A stretch of DNA of 64,000 bases from Caballeronia terrestris (GCF_001544515.1 NZ_FCOL02000005.1:1-64000), one strand, 5' to 3'. Counted from the stretch's first letter, positions 17,688 through 27,759 are shown. Notes: generated by a model not told the origin, from the sequence alone. Translations and numbers: made by a program.

Positions 17688-20570
17688 TTACCGCACCCCT
17701 TCCTCCACCAGCAATGCCACCGGCATCACCGCCAACGCATCGCGCACGAGAAGCCGCTGGCCATCGGCTTTCGGCGCACCCGTGCTCATCCAGTCGAACA
17801 GCGCGCGCGAGCCGAGCGCGTCCGGCAGAATCACCGCCGTATCGCCCCACTGATCCGCATCGACGAGCGGCGTATCGCCGTTCTTCGCCAGCAGCGGCTC
17901 CGCGAGGCGCGTCGCGATCACGATCGCGTATGCGCTGCCCGCATGCCGCGCGAACGCGATCACGCGATCCGCGTGCTTGCCCTCTACCTCTAGCGGCAGA
18001 TATTCGCCCTGCGCGAACAGCGACGCCGCGTGCTGCCGCAACGCGAGCGCGCGGCGCACCAGAGCGAGTTTCACGCGCCCGTCGCGCCAGTTCGAAAGCT
18101 GCTCGGACGGCGGTCCCTTCGCCTCACCCTCGGCAAGCCACGCACGACGCTGCTCGTAATCCACCGGCCGGCGATTATCGGGATCGACGAGGCTGAAGTC
18201 CCACAATTCCGTGCCTTGGTACAGATCGGGCACACCCGGCGCCGTCAACCGAAGCAACGTCTGTTGAAAACTGTTGATCGCGCCCGCCCGCGCGATGCGT
18301 TCCGCGAATGCCGGCAATTCTTTGAGAAAGCCGCCACGCCGTTGCGGCGCGACGATGTCGAACAGGAACTCGCCGCACGCGTTCTCGTAGGCTTCGTCGG
18401 GCGCGAACCAGCTCGTGCGCAGCTTCGCTTCACGTAGCGCCTTCAACTGCCATTGCGCGACGCGTTCGGCCAGTTCCTTCACTCCAGCTTCGTCATCCGG
18501 CGACAAACCCGGCGGCCAGCAGCCGACGAGCGTCTGATACAACATCGCCTCGGCGCCTGGACCGGGCGCCCAGTTCGCGTCGTCGCCATCGACGGGACGG
18601 CGCAATGACGTATTCAGAATCGACCAGTTGTGGAGCGTCGCGGCCCATTCGTCGGGAATCTCGGAGAGCGCTGCGATACGCGCGCGCACGTCCTCGCCGC
18701 GCTTGTGATCATGCGTCGCGGTGGCGAGCATCGCGTGCGGGAACGCCTTCGACCGCTCCAGATTGCCCTTGTGAAACTCGTCGACCGACAACGAGAACTC
18801 GCCCGGATCGGCGCCCACTTCGTTGCGCGACAAAAGCCGTCCGTATCGATAACACGCCGTGTCCTCGACCGCCTTCGCCGCTACCGGCGACGTAAGTTGC
18901 GAAAAAAGCGTCTGAGCACTGCGCCGCTGTGAGCCAGTCGATGCGGGCGCGTTCGCCTGCGCCGCCGCCTGATTGCGGTCGCGGCCACGTTCGGCGGCGC
19001 GCTCACGCGGCTTCTCGGCGACGGGTGCTTCGTCCGGCAGCTTGCCGCCGAGCCATTGCGCGACCTGATCGAGCACGACGTGATCGGCGCGCGGCAACAC
19101 GGCGCGCGCACCCGATAACGCCTGCAAGAAATAACGGTCGTCCTCGGCGCTGCGCACCGAGTTCACCGGGTAAATGCGGTACACGGGAAACTGCACGACG
19201 AGTTCGCCGACTGCGCGCCGCAGCGAGGAAAACGTGAAATCGCGCGTGGCGGGCGTATCGCGGGCGATGCGGTGCAGAGCCCGCGCCACGCGATCGTGCT
19301 CCGCCGAGAGGTTCTCCGCCAGAATCTTGCGCCGCGCGAAGTGCGCTTCGTCGGCGAAATCGGCGCTTCGGCCAGACAACGCGGCCCACGCGCGCGCGAG
19401 CGGCTCCGCGCCTTTCGGATCATGCAGCAGCGCGCCGACGTCATTCATGAAGTCGTAGCCGGTCGTGCCGTCGACTTGCCAGTCGCCGCGCAACGGCTCG
19501 CCGCGCGCGAGAATCTTCTCGACGACAAAATACGTCCGGCCGTTGCCGTGCTGAAGCGCTTCCGGTCGTTCCTTCGACAGTTCTTCGAGCCGCTGGCGCA
19601 GCCGCTGGCAATATTCGCGCGGCTCCGCGAGGCCATCGACGTGATCGATCCGCACGCCGTCGATCAGGCCCTCCGTGAAGAGCCGGAAGATCAGCGCATG
19701 CGACGCCTCGAACACCTCCGGCCGCTCGACGCGCACGCCGCCGAGCGTGCTGACGTCGAAAAAGCGGCGCCAGTTCACTTCGTCGGCGGCGGTGCGCCAC
19801 CAGGCGAGCCTGAAATGCTGGCGCTCCAGCAGCCGATGCAGGCGCTCGCGTCCCTGCGGCGAACCCGCTCCGTGCGCGGCGAGCGTTGCGGCGATCGCGG
19901 CCTTGCCGCCTTCGGTCGCGGCGAGCGTGACGAGCCCTGCGCGGGCTTCGGCGGCGCGCGGCTGGTCGGCGGGCTGCGTCGTGAGGCCGGTGAAACGCTG
20001 CACGAGCTCGGGCGCTTCCTGCAGGATCGACGGGTAATCGACCGGGCACACCGGAAACGTGTGCGCGTAGTACTCGATCACGAAGCGGCCTTCGTCTGCC
20101 TGAAACGCGAGCTTGATCTTGCCGCCCTGCAGCTCCTCGCCATAGGCCGCGCCGAGGAAGGGCGCCAGAACCTTGCCGCGCAGCGCGGGATCGGGCGAAT
20201 GCCAGTCCACGTCGAAAAAGCGCGCGTGCGCCGCGTGCCGGCCCCATTCGAGGATGTCGAGCCACCACGCGTTCTCCGAGCCGCCGACGCCCATGTGATT
20301 CGGCACGACGTCGACGATCAGCCCCATGTCGTGCGCGCGCAGCTTCTCGACGAAGCGCCTGAGCGCGTCCTCGCCGCCGAGTTCCGGATTCACATGCGTG
20401 TAGTCGACGGTGTCGTAGCCGTGCGTCGAGCCGCTCGTCGCGGTGGTGATCGGCGACGCGTAGGCGTGGCTGATCCCAAGCGCGGCAAGGTAGTCGACCT
20501 GGGCGGCGGCGTCGTCGAAGGTGAAGTCCTTGTGAAGCTGGAGCCGGAACGTGGAGCGCGGTACGGTCAT
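17688..20570 (-). CDS. treY: Malto-oligosyltrehalose synthase (TreY)
   Basis: This GH13 enzyme isomerises the reducing-end alpha-1,4 bond of maltodextrins to the alpha,alpha-1,1 bond of trehalose. Visible conserved regions are VDVVPNHMGVGG, GVRIDHVDGLAEPREY and YFVVEKILARGE, and the N-terminal STFRLQLHKDFTFDDA segment typical of TreY. At 960 residues it is long for the family; an Arg/Ala-rich low-complexity insert (EKPRERAAERGRDRNQAAAQ onward, about residues 500-540) accounts for part of this. The start ATG overlaps the malQ stop (ATGA), so translation is coupled. It is the last gene of the glgX-treZ-malQ-treY operon. Confidence 0.95.
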   Translation of the reverse strand: MTVPRSTFRLQLHKDFTFDDAAAQVDYLAALGISHAYASPITTATSGSTHGYDTVDYTHVNPELGGEDALRRFVEKLRAHDMGLIVDVVPNHMGVGGSENAWWLDILEWGRHAAHARFFDVDWHSPDPALRGKVLAPFLGAAYGEELQGGKIKLAFQADEGRFVIEYYAHTFPVCPVDYPSILQEAPELVQRFTGLTTQPADQPRAAEARAGLVTLAATEGGKAAIAATLAAHGAGSPQGRERLHRLLERQHFRLAWWRTAADEVNWRRFFDVSTLGGVRVERPEVFEASHALIFRLFTEGLIDGVRIDHVDGLAEPREYCQRLRQRLEELSKERPEALQHGNGRTYFVVEKILARGEPLRGDWQVDGTTGYDFMNDVGALLHDPKGAEPLARAWAALSGRSADFADEAHFARRKILAENLSAEHDRVARALHRIARDTPATRDFTFSSLRRAVGELVVQFPVYRIYPVNSVRSAEDDRYFLQALSGARAVLPRADHVVLDQVAQWLGGKLPDEAPVAEKPRERAAERGRDRNQAAAQANAPASTGSQRRSAQTLFSQLTSPVAAKAVEDTACYRYGRLLSRNEVGADPGEFSLSVDEFHKGNLERSKAFPHAMLATATHDHKRGEDVRARIAALSEIPDEWAATLHNWSILNTSLRRPVDGDDANWAPGPGAEAMLYQTLVGCWPPGLSPDDEAGVKELAERVAQWQLKALREAKLRTSWFAPDEAYENACGEFLFDIVAPQRRGGFLKELPAFAERIARAGAINSFQQTLLRLTAPGVPDLYQGTELWDFSLVDPDNRRPVDYEQRRAWLAEGEAKGPPSEQLSNWRDGRVKLALVRRALALRQHAASLFAQGEYLPLEVEGKHADRVIAFARHAGSAYAIVIATRLAEPLLAKNGDTPLVDADQWGDTAVILPDALGSRALFDWMSTGAPKADGQRLLVRDALAVMPVALLVEEGVR

Positions 20571-22759
20571 TTTGTTTCGGTCGGTGGTGGGTTCAGCGTT
20601 GAGCGGGAACGCGCGCTATCGACGGCCAGCAGCCGGTCCGCGAACGAATCGTCGAGAAACAGTTCTTCGACCGGCGCGGCGAGCCGCCGGCGCCAGTTCG
20701 GGTGCTCGTCGATGGAGCCGGGCAAATTCGGCTGTTCGGCGAGCGCGAGCAAATCTTCCAGCGGATATGTGACGAGCGGCGCGGGCGTCGCGGCGACGAA
20801 CGCCAGCGCCTCGTCGACCGGCGCGCTCTCGACCGGCGGCGCGCTCACGTCGGGCGGCGCGACGCCGGCGTCCTGGAACGCCTGCCACAAGTGGTCGCGA
20901 TCGGTGGCGCGCTCTTCCATCGCGAGCGCGACGGGGTCCTGGCCGTCCTCGCGCGCGGCCGTCTGGCCGATCTTTGCGCGCCATTCGATGTCCGCGCCGC
21001 GCCACCAGCCGGTGACGGTCGGCAAGTCGTGCGTCGTCGTCGTGGCGGTTACTCCGCGGTCCCAGTCGCGCGGCGGTTTGAAACCATCGCCTTTCACGGC
21101 GCGCTCGAACCACAGCACACGGATGCCCAGCAGGCCGTGTTCCTGCAATCGTTCCGTGAAGCCGGGCGGCACGGTGCCGAGATCCTCGCCGACCACGATC
21201 GCGCGATGCCGCCACGATTCGAGCGCGATCAGGCGCAGCAGGTCATCGAGCGGGTAGCGCAGGTAGGCGCCGTCCTTGGCGGGCTCGCCGTCGGGCACGA
21301 GCCAGAGACGCCGCAAGCCGAGAATGTGATCGATGCGGATGCCGCCCGCGCGCGCGAACGACGCTCGCAGCATGTCGATGAACGCGGAGAAGCCCTGCGT
21401 GCGCATCGCGCGTGGTGAAAACGTGGTAAGTCCCCACGACTGCCCAGCCTGGTTAAAGAGATCGGGCGGCGCGCCGACGGATACGCCCGTGAGCATCTCG
21501 TCGCGATACGACCAGGCGTGGCTGCCCGCGCTGTCGCACCCGACGGCCAAATCCGCGATCAGTCCGACCGCCATGCCGGCGTCCTGCGCGGCATGCTGCG
21601 CGTGGGCCAGGCCCTTCGCGGCGAGCCATTGCGTGAAGAGATAAAAATCCACTTCGCGCCGATTCGCCTCCGCGAACGCCGCGACGGCATCGCTTCGAGG
21701 GTCGCGCAATTCGTCGGGCCAGTTGCGCCAGTGGCCGTTGCCGCCGGCTTTGAGCTGCGCGGCCTGCAGCGCTTCGAAGCGCGCGTGGTCTTCGAGCGCG
21801 CGTCCGCCGCTTTCGACGAACGCCGCGAAATCCTTCGCGAACGGCGAGTCACCGTCTTGCGAGAAGGTGTCGAAGAGCGCACGAAACACGGCGAGCTTTG
21901 CCTTCGACGCGCGCGGCCAGTCGATCAGCGGGAGCGCTTCCAGTGCCTTCATTTCGTCCGCGACGCCCGCGTGCTCGATCGCCGCACGCGCAGCGGGCGC
22001 CCCGAGTACGGCGGCCGGGTCGACGTGCGCGATGTTCAGAAAGAGCCGCGACGATGGCGAATACGGGCTGAACTTCTGCGGCTCGGCGCTGAACATCGCG
22101 TGCATCGGGCTGATCGCGACGGCGTGACTGCCGCGTTTCGCGCTCTGGATCGCAAGCGTCGCGAGTGACGAGAAGTCGCCGACGCCGCCATCGCCCGGAC
22201 GGCGCAGCCCGTAGACCTGCGCCGCCACGCCCCAGAGCGGCGGCGCGTCTTGCGAATCGTCGTCGTGCAGCGCCCGCCAGGCGTCGTCGATCGTGTAGCA
22301 GCGCGACGGCGCGACGGCGAGCGTCGTGTGATGGTCGTTGATCACGAGCGTGTGATAGCCCGGCTCGGCGATCGGCGAGAGCAGCGCCTGCTCGCCCTTC
22401 GGCGACGTGAACCGGCCGTCGATCACGGCACCGCTTTCCAGCTCGATCCTGTAGCGCGCGCCCGATTTCGCCGCCGACACCGGCAACGCGATCGCACGAT
22501 CCACCTCGGCGGTGATGAGCGGCGGCAGCTTGCGGCCGGAGAGTTCGGCATCGAGCACGGACAGGCTGTGCTTGAGCTGCGTCGAGTTGGCGCACGGCAG
22601 GCCGAGGCGTTCGAGCAGCACGTGCAGCGTCGTTTCTGGCACGCGGCGCGTGTTCTTGTGCGCGTCGAGCCATTCGACTTCGAAGCCCGCGCGCGCGGCG
22701 AGCGTCTCGATCGCGCTCATCGGTGCAGGCGTGGATGGGTTGGCGGTGGTCGCGCTCAC
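20567..22759 (-). CDS. malQ: 4-alpha-glucanotransferase (amylomaltase)
   Basis: This GH77 enzyme moves maltodextrin segments between chains, trimming or lengthening substrates for TreY and TreZ. GGIRIDHILGLRRLW (nucleophile Asp), IVVGEDLGTVPPGFTERL (acid/base Glu) and THDLPTVTGWWRG are the catalytic regions. The long open frame continues upstream to 23122, but that extension lies inside treZ. GTG at 22759 overlaps the treZ stop as GTGA and gives 730 residues, a normal size. The stop overlaps the treY start. Confidence 0.94.
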   Translation of the reverse strand: MSATTANPSTPAPMSAIETLAARAGFEVEWLDAHKNTRRVPETTLHVLLERLGLPCANSTQLKHSLSVLDAELSGRKLPPLITAEVDRAIALPVSAAKSGARYRIELESGAVIDGRFTSPKGEQALLSPIAEPGYHTLVINDHHTTLAVAPSRCYTIDDAWRALHDDDSQDAPPLWGVAAQVYGLRRPGDGGVGDFSSLATLAIQSAKRGSHAVAISPMHAMFSAEPQKFSPYSPSSRLFLNIAHVDPAAVLGAPAARAAIEHAGVADEMKALEALPLIDWPRASKAKLAVFRALFDTFSQDGDSPFAKDFAAFVESGGRALEDHARFEALQAAQLKAGGNGHWRNWPDELRDPRSDAVAAFAEANRREVDFYLFTQWLAAKGLAHAQHAAQDAGMAVGLIADLAVGCDSAGSHAWSYRDEMLTGVSVGAPPDLFNQAGQSWGLTTFSPRAMRTQGFSAFIDMLRASFARAGGIRIDHILGLRRLWLVPDGEPAKDGAYLRYPLDDLLRLIALESWRHRAIVVGEDLGTVPPGFTERLQEHGLLGIRVLWFERAVKGDGFKPPRDWDRGVTATTTTHDLPTVTGWWRGADIEWRAKIGQTAAREDGQDPVALAMEERATDRDHLWQAFQDAGVAPPDVSAPPVESAPVDEALAFVAATPAPLVTYPLEDLLALAEQPNLPGSIDEHPNWRRRLAAPVEELFLDDSFADRLLAVDSARSRSTLNPPPTETK

Positions 22760-24642
22760 AAGGCTTGTCCTTCGGTCGTCGTGGCTTCGAAGCGGCGCGC
22801 GTCGTGGGCGCTGGCGTAGTCGTTCACCTCGCCCGTCAGCCACGCGACGAACGTGTGCTCGCCGAGTTCGCCGCGCTTCACGCGATCCTGTGCGCGCGCC
22901 GGCGTCTCGAAAATAATCTTGCCGGGCGGGATTTCGCCGAGTGAGACGCTCTCGCCTCCGAGATTGAGCGCGATGGTGAGCGTTTCGCCGTCGCCGAGGC
23001 GCCAGCGCGCGGTGATCGCTTTGTCTGCGAGCACGGTCGCGCCGCGCGCCTTCGCATCCTTCAGGCGCGGCGTGATCAGCTTCGCGCGCACCGCGAGCGC
23101 CGAGCGGTAGAAATGCAGCCATTCGTTTTCTTCAGCGCTGCCCTTGGGTGACGACATCTCGAACGTGCTCGCAGCGTTCGGATCGGGGATCTGCGCGCGG
23201 CGCTTTTCGTCTGTGAATGCGGAAAACTTCGCGAACTCCCGGCGACGTCCTTCGCGCACGGCATCGGCGAGTTCGTCGTGATAGTCGGTGAAGAAGAGGA
23301 ACGGCTGTTTCGAACCGTACTGCTCCTCCATGAAAAGCAGCGGAATCTGCGGCGAGAGCAGCAGCAAACCCGTCGCGGCGAAGAGCGCGTCGTCGGAGAC
23401 TAGCGAACGCAGGCGCTCGCCCATCGCGCGGTTGCCGACCTGGTCGTGGTTCTGCAGGAACATCACGAAGGCGGTTGGCGGCAGGTGCGCGCTTGGTTCG
23501 CCGCGCGGCTTGCCATCGTGAATCGGCGATGGATCGCCCTGATACACGAAGCCCTCCGACAGCACGCGCGCGAGTTTTTCGATCGGCTTCTCGACATACG
23601 CGCTGTAGTAGCTCTCGGCCTCGCCCGTCAGCAGGACGTGCAGCGTATTGTGCGAATCGTCGCTCCACTGGGCGTTGAAATGCGTCTCCAGCAAGTTCGA
23701 CGTGTTGTGCTCGTTTTCGAGCACGAGATGCACATGCCGCCCCGTTTCGACCGAACTGCGCACGCGGTGGGCGAGTTCGCGCAGCCATTCGTCGTCGTCG
23801 ATCGCGTGGACGGCGTCGAGGCGCAAACCGTCGAAGCGATATTCGCGCAGCCAGTAGAGTGCGTTGTCGAAGAAAAAGTCGCGCACTTGCGGACGCTCGA
23901 AATCGATCGCGGGGCCCCACGGCGTGTTGACGCCTTCGCGGAAAAAAGTCTTCGCGTACGCGCTCAGGTAGTTGCCGTCCGGGCCGAAGTGGTTGTAGAC
24001 GACGTCGAGAAACACCATCAGGCCGAGGCCGTGCGCGGTGTCGATCAGCTTCTTGAGTTCTTCAGGGCGCCCGTACGACGAGTCCGGCGCGTACGGCAGC
24101 ACGCCGTCGTAGCCCCAGTTGCGCGTGCCGGAGAAGTCGTTGAGCGGCATCAGTTCGATGGCCGTCACGCCGAGTTCCGCCAGTTCCGGCAGCCGCGCGG
24201 TCACGCCCGCATAGCCGCCCATCGCGCCGACGTGCAGTTCGTAGAGCACCGTCTCTTCCCACGGCCGGCCGTGCCACTTCGTGTTCGTCCAGCGATACGC
24301 GCGCGGATCGACGACTTCGCTAGGGCCGTGCACGTCCTCCGGCTGAAAGCGCGACGCGGGATCGGGCACCGCGAGGTCCTTATCCAGCCGATACAGATAG
24401 CGCGTGCCGGCGCCGCCATCGGCTTCGGCTTCGAACCAGCCGTCGCCGGCCGGCTCCATGCCGATCAGCGTGGGCGCGGCGTTCGCGCCGCCGTGGATTT
24501 CGAGCTGTACCGTCTCGCGCGAGGGCGCCCAGAACCGGTAGCGCGTCCGGGGCGTATCTCGCGCCGCGCCCGTGAGATGCGCGCCGAACGGCAGGCAGTA
24601 GGCGTAGTGATGCTTGTGCGGATCGATCGGACATTCAGACAT
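22756..24642 (-). CDS. treZ: Malto-oligosyltrehalose trehalohydrolase (TreZ)
   Basis: The 628-residue GH13 enzyme releases trehalose from the maltooligosyltrehalose made by TreY. An N-terminal beta-sandwich (YRFWAPSRETVQLEIHG) precedes the barrel. Catalytic regions are VFLDVVYNHFGPDGNYLS, FDGLRLDAVHAIDDDEW (nucleophile Asp), HLVLENEHNTSNLLE (acid Glu) and FLQNHDQVGNRAMGERL. Its length suits the family. It follows glgX after 58 bases and overlaps malQ by four bases. Confidence 0.95.
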   Translation of the reverse strand: MSECPIDPHKHHYAYCLPFGAHLTGAARDTPRTRYRFWAPSRETVQLEIHGGANAAPTLIGMEPAGDGWFEAEADGGAGTRYLYRLDKDLAVPDPASRFQPEDVHGPSEVVDPRAYRWTNTKWHGRPWEETVLYELHVGAMGGYAGVTARLPELAELGVTAIELMPLNDFSGTRNWGYDGVLPYAPDSSYGRPEELKKLIDTAHGLGLMVFLDVVYNHFGPDGNYLSAYAKTFFREGVNTPWGPAIDFERPQVRDFFFDNALYWLREYRFDGLRLDAVHAIDDDEWLRELAHRVRSSVETGRHVHLVLENEHNTSNLLETHFNAQWSDDSHNTLHVLLTGEAESYYSAYVEKPIEKLARVLSEGFVYQGDPSPIHDGKPRGEPSAHLPPTAFVMFLQNHDQVGNRAMGERLRSLVSDDALFAATGLLLLSPQIPLLFMEEQYGSKQPFLFFTDYHDELADAVREGRRREFAKFSAFTDEKRRAQIPDPNAASTFEMSSPKGSAEENEWLHFYRSALAVRAKLITPRLKDAKARGATVLADKAITARWRLGDGETLTIALNLGGESVSLGEIPPGKIIFETPARAQDRVKRGELGEHTFVAWLTGEVNDYASAHDARRFEATTTEGQAL

Positions 24643-24700
24643 GGTTTCCTGCCGTTATCGGTTGCTGGGTGTTGCCGGGTGTTGCTCTGCCTTGCTGCGC

Positions 24701-26926
24701 TCAGTGATGAGAGTCTGTGTCCGGCGGCTGGCGCGGCACCATCGTGCCGGGATCGGGCGGCAGCGCCGTCAGAAGCCTCGGCCCCTGATGCGCGCCCGCC
24801 ATCCAGACCGCCTGCCAGTCGGCGTCGCCGGTCGGCTGGGCGAGCAGCACGACGATGCTGTGCGCGGCTACTTCCATCTCGCCGCCGATGAGCGGCCGCT
24901 GCGGTGCATCAGGGTCCGCGCTATCGAGGAGCACGTTCCATTCCAAGTGAGGTGGCGGAGGCGCGAACGTAAGCGCGTGCGACGACGCGTTGAGCATCAG
25001 CAGGATCACGTCCGTGTCGCCCGACAGGCCCGGCCCAGCGCGGCGCAGCGTCAGCGCGCGGCCTTCCGGGTCCTGCCATGCCTCGATCGCAAGCGCCGTG
25101 CCGCGCTCGTCGAACCAGCTCACGTCGTAGAGGCCCGGCAGCACTTCGCGATCGCCGTAGAGGAAGCGCGGTTCGCGCAGCACCGGGTATTTTTTGCGCA
25201 GTGCAACGACGCGCGCGATGTACTCCGTCAGCGCTTTTCCTTCCGGCGTCTGCGCCTGTGCCCAGTCGATCCACGAGGTCTCGTTGTCCTGGCAGTACGC
25301 GTTGTTGTTGCCGCGTTGCGTGCGGCCGAATTCGTCGCCGCCGAGCAGCATCGGCGTGCCGAGCGACAGGAGCGTCGTCGCGATCAGCGAGCGCGCGACG
25401 CGGCCGCGCGTCTCGTTGATCTGCGGATCGACGGACGGGCCTTCCACACCCCAGTTTGCGCTGCAATTTTCGTTGTGTCCGTCGTTGTTGCCCTCCTGGT
25501 TCAGCTCGTTGTGCTTGTGCTCGTAGGCGGTCACATCGGCGAGCGGGAAGCCGTCGTGCGATGCCACGAAATTCAGCGACGCCCACGGTTTCCTGAAGCG
25601 CCGGTTGAACAGTTCCGCCGATCCGGTCAGGCGTGCCGCGAGGTCAGGGCGCATGCCGGCATCGCCGCGCCAGAAGCGGCGCACGCCGTCGCGGAACTTG
25701 TCGTTCCATTCGGCGAAACCCGGCGGATGATTGCCGACCTGATAGCCGTCCGGGCCGATGTCCCACGGTTCGGAAATCAGCTTGCGTGTCGAGAGGATGG
25801 GGTCCTGGCGGATCGCATCGAAGAAGCCGGAACCGGGGTCGAAACCGTGACCTTCGCGGCCGAGCGTGACGCCGAGATCGAAACGGAAGCCGTCGATGTT
25901 GAACGCGGTCGCCCAGTAGCGCAGCGAGTCCATGACCATCTGCAGCACGCGCGGATGCGACAGGTTCACCGTGTTGCCGCAGCCGGTTTCGTTGATGTAG
26001 CGGCGCTCGTCGCCGGGGATCAGGCGGTAGTAGCTCGCGTTGTCGAGGCCGCGCCAGGAGACGGTCGGGCCGAGTTCGTTGCCTTCGCAGGTGTGGTTGT
26101 AGACCACGTCGAGGATCACTTCGATGCCGGCCGCGTGCAGTTGCCGCACGGCGATGCGCATCTCGTTCAAGCGGTGTGTGGACAGATACGAAGGCTCCGG
26201 CGCGAAGAACGCCGCCGTGTTGTAGCCCCAGTAGTTGCGCAGGCCCTTTTCGACGAGAAAGCGGTCGTTGAGGAATGCGTGGACCGGCAGGAATTCGACG
26301 GCGGTGATGCCGAGTTTTTGCAGATGCTCGATGAACCACGGCGACGAGAGCGCCGCGAACGAACCGCGTTCGTGCTGACGGATGTCGTTGCGCAGCATTG
26401 ACGTGCCGCGCACGTGCGTTTCGTAGATGATCGTTTCGCCCCAAGGGATGTTGGGGCGGACGTCGCGGGACCAGTCGAAGGCGTCGTCCGTGACGATGGC
26501 TTTGGGCATCGCGGGTGCGGAGTCGCGGCGGTCCATCGACATATCGAGGCGGTTCGAATGCACGCGATAGCCGAAGAGCGCGTCGGACCATCGCCAGGGG
26601 CCGACGAGTTTTTTCGCGTAGGGGTCGAGCAGGAGCTTGTGGGGGTTGAAGCGATGGCCTTGGTGCGGCTGGTAGGGACCGTGCGCGCGCAGGCCGTAGA
26701 CGGTGCCGGGGTGCGCGCCCGGCAGATAGCCGTGCCAGATTTCGTCGGTGCATTCGGGCAGGTCGAAGCGCATCAGCTCCTTTCGGCCCGTGCTGTCGAA
26801 GAGACACACCTCGATGCGGTGCGCATTCGATGAAAACACCGCGAAGTTCACGCCTAAACCATCCCAGTTGGCTCCGAGCGGATAAGGGGCGCCCGGGAGC
26901 AACTTTTCGGGAAGTGCATTAGCCAT
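24701..26926 (-). CDS. glgX: Glycogen debranching enzyme GlgX
   Basis: The 741-residue isoamylase-type GH13 enzyme hydrolyses alpha-1,6 branches of glycogen, giving linear maltodextrins for TreY. An N-terminal CBM48-like region (YPLGANWDGLGVNFAVFSSN) is followed by VILDVVYNHTCEGN, GFRFDLGVTLGREG (nucleophile Asp), KLISEPWDIGPDGYQVG and NFVASHDGFPLADV. It is the first gene of the trehalose operon; its upstream region is the long inverted-repeat element, so the operon promoter should lie in or next to that element. No glgA, glgB or glgC is in the window. Confidence 0.95.
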   Translation of the reverse strand: MANALPEKLLPGAPYPLGANWDGLGVNFAVFSSNAHRIEVCLFDSTGRKELMRFDLPECTDEIWHGYLPGAHPGTVYGLRAHGPYQPHQGHRFNPHKLLLDPYAKKLVGPWRWSDALFGYRVHSNRLDMSMDRRDSAPAMPKAIVTDDAFDWSRDVRPNIPWGETIIYETHVRGTSMLRNDIRQHERGSFAALSSPWFIEHLQKLGITAVEFLPVHAFLNDRFLVEKGLRNYWGYNTAAFFAPEPSYLSTHRLNEMRIAVRQLHAAGIEVILDVVYNHTCEGNELGPTVSWRGLDNASYYRLIPGDERRYINETGCGNTVNLSHPRVLQMVMDSLRYWATAFNIDGFRFDLGVTLGREGHGFDPGSGFFDAIRQDPILSTRKLISEPWDIGPDGYQVGNHPPGFAEWNDKFRDGVRRFWRGDAGMRPDLAARLTGSAELFNRRFRKPWASLNFVASHDGFPLADVTAYEHKHNELNQEGNNDGHNENCSANWGVEGPSVDPQINETRGRVARSLIATTLLSLGTPMLLGGDEFGRTQRGNNNAYCQDNETSWIDWAQAQTPEGKALTEYIARVVALRKKYPVLREPRFLYGDREVLPGLYDVSWFDERGTALAIEAWQDPEGRALTLRRAGPGLSGDTDVILLMLNASSHALTFAPPPPHLEWNVLLDSADPDAPQRPLIGGEMEVAAHSIVVLLAQPTGDADWQAVWMAGAHQGPRLLTALPPDPGTMVPRQPPDTDSHH

Positions 26927-26960
26927 TGGGTACTCGCGTTTGCTCGTTCAAAGGGGGAAA

Positions 26961-27728
26961 CGGTTTGATGCGCTAAGGCTTCTATGGAACTTGTTTTCTT
27001 TTCGGTCTATTTGCTCTGCCCCTGTCCGGGGCGGGACTCACTTTCTTTGCTGCTGCAAAGAAAGTAAGCAAAGAAAGCAGCTTCCAACCGCCAGTGCTAA
27101 CAAACCTTCACTCGCGTCAATACGGATTGGCGCTGGAGAGTAAGTGTCGCCCTCACGGCAGAGCCGGGCTTGGCTCGCGGACCCACTGTGGCAACGCGCA
27201 CTTCCTCTGAGTGGTATGCGCTCCGTTTGGCTCCGTCCTCGCTTCGCTCCGACGGGGGGTTCACTAAAACCCATCGGCTGACTGGTGTTCTCCACTTACC
27301 TTGACTCCTGCCCGATGCACCCCACGTCTGAGCGCGTAGCGCGAGGATAGCGCCGTCCTCGCTTCGCGCAGATGTGGGGTTCACAAACTCAAGCTCCCTG
27401 CCTGCCTTGATTCCCTGCGCCGTGCACCCCACGTCTGAGCGCGTAGCGCGAGCACGGATGTATGACTGCTGCACCTGTCCGGCGTACCGCGAGTTGACAC
27501 AGTGGGTCCGAGAGCCAAGGCCGGTTCCACCGTGAGGGCGACACTTACTCTCCAGCGCCAATCCGTTGTTACGCAAGTTGAGGGTTTGGTAGCACTGGCG
27601 GTTGAAAGCTGCTTTCTTTGCTTACTTTCTTTGCAGCAGCAAAGGAAGTGAGTCCCGCCCCGGACAGGGGCAGAGCAAATAGACCGACACCAATACAAAT
27701 TTCATAGGAGCATTAGTGCATCAAACGG
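26961..27728. repeat. Long inverted-repeat intergenic element, arms about 235 bp
   Basis: Two arms (26961-27195 and 27493-27728) are reverse complements over most of their length. The best-conserved core runs from CGGTCTATTTGCTCTGCC (27003) through the purine-rich AAAGAAAGTAAGCAAAGAAA to GGACCCACTGTG (27190), with its counterpart in 27497-27686. The outer 40 bases are more diverged. The 297-base centre holds further direct repeats. Short open frames in the arms encode the same Cys-rich peptide (GGTHFLCCCKESKQRKQ) in both, as expected of a repeat; they are probably not genes. No transposase frame and no clear target duplication were found. Confidence 0.9.
27317..27452 (+). repeat. 29-bp direct repeats in the centre of the inverted-repeat element
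   Basis: The same 29-base sequence, starting GCACCCCACGTCTGAGCG, occurs at 27317-27345 and 27424-27452, 107 bases apart. Around them CCGTCCTCGCTTCG recurs near 27235 and 27354, each time followed by GGGGTTCAC, giving a degenerate unit of roughly 110 bases. Confidence 0.85.
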
Positions 27729-27759
27729 TGTTAACAACCAACCAACCGCCCCCCGCGCG

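Noticed and set aside
19272..21257. 661-residue plus-strand frame
   Set aside because: It lies opposite treY and malQ, which have clear GH13/GH77 motifs; long antisense frames are common in this GC range.
27317..27452. CRISPR-like pair of 29-bp repeats
   Set aside because: There are only two copies with a 78-base interval, no array and no cas genes.
27097..27698. Cys-rich small proteins in the inverted-repeat element
   Set aside because: The same peptide appears in both arms, on opposite strands, as expected from the repeat itself; no ribosome-binding site or domain supports translation.
26961..27728. Insertion sequence
   Set aside because: There is no transposase frame and no visible target-site duplication; the arms are much longer than IS ends.
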